Part shown: in pieces, positions 63,140-64,000 of the stretch | How the letters are laid out: every line of letters starts with the position of its first letter | Numbering within the stretch: the first letter of the stretch is position 1 | From: Vombatus ursinus | Lineage: Eukaryota > Chordata > Mammalia > Diprotodontia > Vombatidae | Reading direction: 5' to 3' | Assembly (NCBI RefSeq): GCF_900497805.2 | Contig: NW_020954551.1 | Location: 2,889,569-2,953,568 of the forward strand | DNA: 64,000 nt | Position numbers and translations under genes: made by a program | The notes under the pieces: model-generated | The model's input: the letters and a program-made list of their open reading frames with translations, nothing else | What the model was told of the DNA's origin: nothing | Database searches by the model: none

Positions 63140-63228
63140 TAAGTATAATAGTAATAATAAAAGCCACCATTTATATTTACGTTTTAGAGTTTGCAGAGTA
63201 CTTTACATATGTCATCTCTTTTATTAGT
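63140..63228 (-). repeat. MIR-type fragment, antisense
   Basis: AGCCACCATTTATATTTACG, GCAGAGTACTTTACATATGT. Confidence 0.5.
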
Positions 63229-63595
63229 ATATGTATTTTTTAGCTTGAAATTCCATATTACTTTTGACTGAACTGACTCAACTCCACCAGCGTATGTTAG
63301 TTTGCTCCTTTTTTCTGTAACATTTAATTTTCTCATCTTGTTAATTTGACTCTAATAGATCTAATACATCAGAGTTGTAATTTGCATTACTTTGATTATT
63401 AGCATTTTGATCACTTTGGAGAATTTCTCTGCCTTTCCTGTCAACACTATTGGAAAATGTGTTATTTTAAATGTGCATCACTTCATATTCGTTAAATGGC
63501 AGATTTTTATTAGAACAGTTTAGTGCAAAGATACCCCCCCCCACTTTCTTATTATTCTGGATGCATGGCATTTTGTTTTATATATGTCTCCCCCC
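63229..63595. other. Intronic sequence without clear features
   Basis: Only short poly(C) tracts (63532-63543 and 63589-63597) stand out. Confidence 0.4.
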
Positions 63596-63599
63596 CCTT

Positions 63600-64000
63600 T
63601 TATCTTCCACCTCTCCCTGTCTACTGCTTCCTTTCTTGTTACTTACGAACGTGCCCAAGTCTCCTTCATCCTTGAAAGAAATCAAAAAACCCCTCTCCCT
63701 TTATTGACTATCCCCATTTGCTTTCTCTTACTCTTTTTTAAGCCCTCAGCAGTCTGGCTTTTAACCTCCTCATTCCTCTGAAACTGCCCTCTCCAAAGTT
63801 ATCAGGGCTCTCTTAATCGCCCAATGCAATAGCCGTTCTCAATCTCAACATTTTTGACCTCTTTGTAGGCCTTTGGCACTGTTGATCACTGTCTCCTCCT
63901 GGATTGTATGTCCTCTCTAGGTTTTTGTGACTTTGTTCTTCCTCATTCTCCTTTTTCTCTGACCATTGTTTCTGTGTCTTTTTTTTTTTTTCCGCTTTTT
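63600..64000 (+). mobile_element. L2 LINE, reverse-transcriptase region, runs off the window
   Basis: AGCCCTCAGCAGTCTGGCTT, CTGAAACTGCCCTCTCCAAA, GACCTCTTTGTAGGCCTTTG then GCACTGTTGATCACTG. This is the L2 segment coding QSGF...TETALSKV and LFVGLWHC-like DHCLLLDC sequence, just upstream of the RT catalytic core. Confidence 0.8.

Noticed and set aside
63532-63597. Poly(C) tracts as a functional element
   Set aside because: Short homopolymers next to an L2; more likely simple low-complexity sequence.

Overview
The window looks like nuclear DNA of a marsupial. The base is the repeat content: many copies of a tRNA-derived SINE whose head carries TGGCGCAGTGG and GAGTTCAAATC (pol III A and B boxes), found in two forms, one with a BovB/RTE-like tail (Mar1-like) and one with a poly(A) tail (WSINE1-like); RTE-clade LINE pieces; marsupial-type LINE-1 3' ends; and very many L2 and MIR fragments. 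I cannot name the species. Family names are from memory of the consensus sequences, not from a search.

The only functional protein-coding sequence I can support is the first coding exon of SLMAP (sarcolemma-associated protein) on the + strand, 39808-40005. It encodes residues 1-66, including the first half of the FHA domain. It lies at the 3' edge of a roughly 2-kb CpG island (about 38.2-40.2 kb) that lacks a TATA box and carries NRF1-, BANP/Kaiso-, YY1-, CCAAT- and CACGTG-type sites. From 40006 to the end is SLMAP intron 1; I see no exon 2, so the intron exceeds 24 kb.

Layout. 1-38 kb: intergenic DNA upstream of SLMAP, packed with retroelements. Highlights are a cytochrome c (CYCS) processed pseudogene at about 5.0-6.3 kb sitting in a four-layer nest of insertions; a decayed LINE with a reverse transcriptase and a C-terminal zinc knuckle at 18.4-20.1 kb that I cannot place in a clade; an L2 reverse-transcriptase relic at 20.9-22.0 kb; a probable solo LTR on the minus strand at about 22.0-23.0 kb; and a broken-up minus-strand RTE between about 24 and 28.6 kb. 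38-40.2 kb: CpG-island promoter and SLMAP exon 1. 40-64 kb: intron 1, with large antisense L2 stretches (42.2-45.3, 54.1-54.7, 60.8-61.6 kb), MIRs, L1 3' ends and SINEs, ending inside a sense L2.

There is no operon, CRISPR array, rRNA or credible tRNA gene. I found no new biological system. The observations most worth checking are the dated insertion nest around the CYCS retrocopy, the zinc-finger LINE and the elements that share its 3' tail, the regulatory layout and upstream ORFs of SLMAP, and two repeat pairs that I could not classify.
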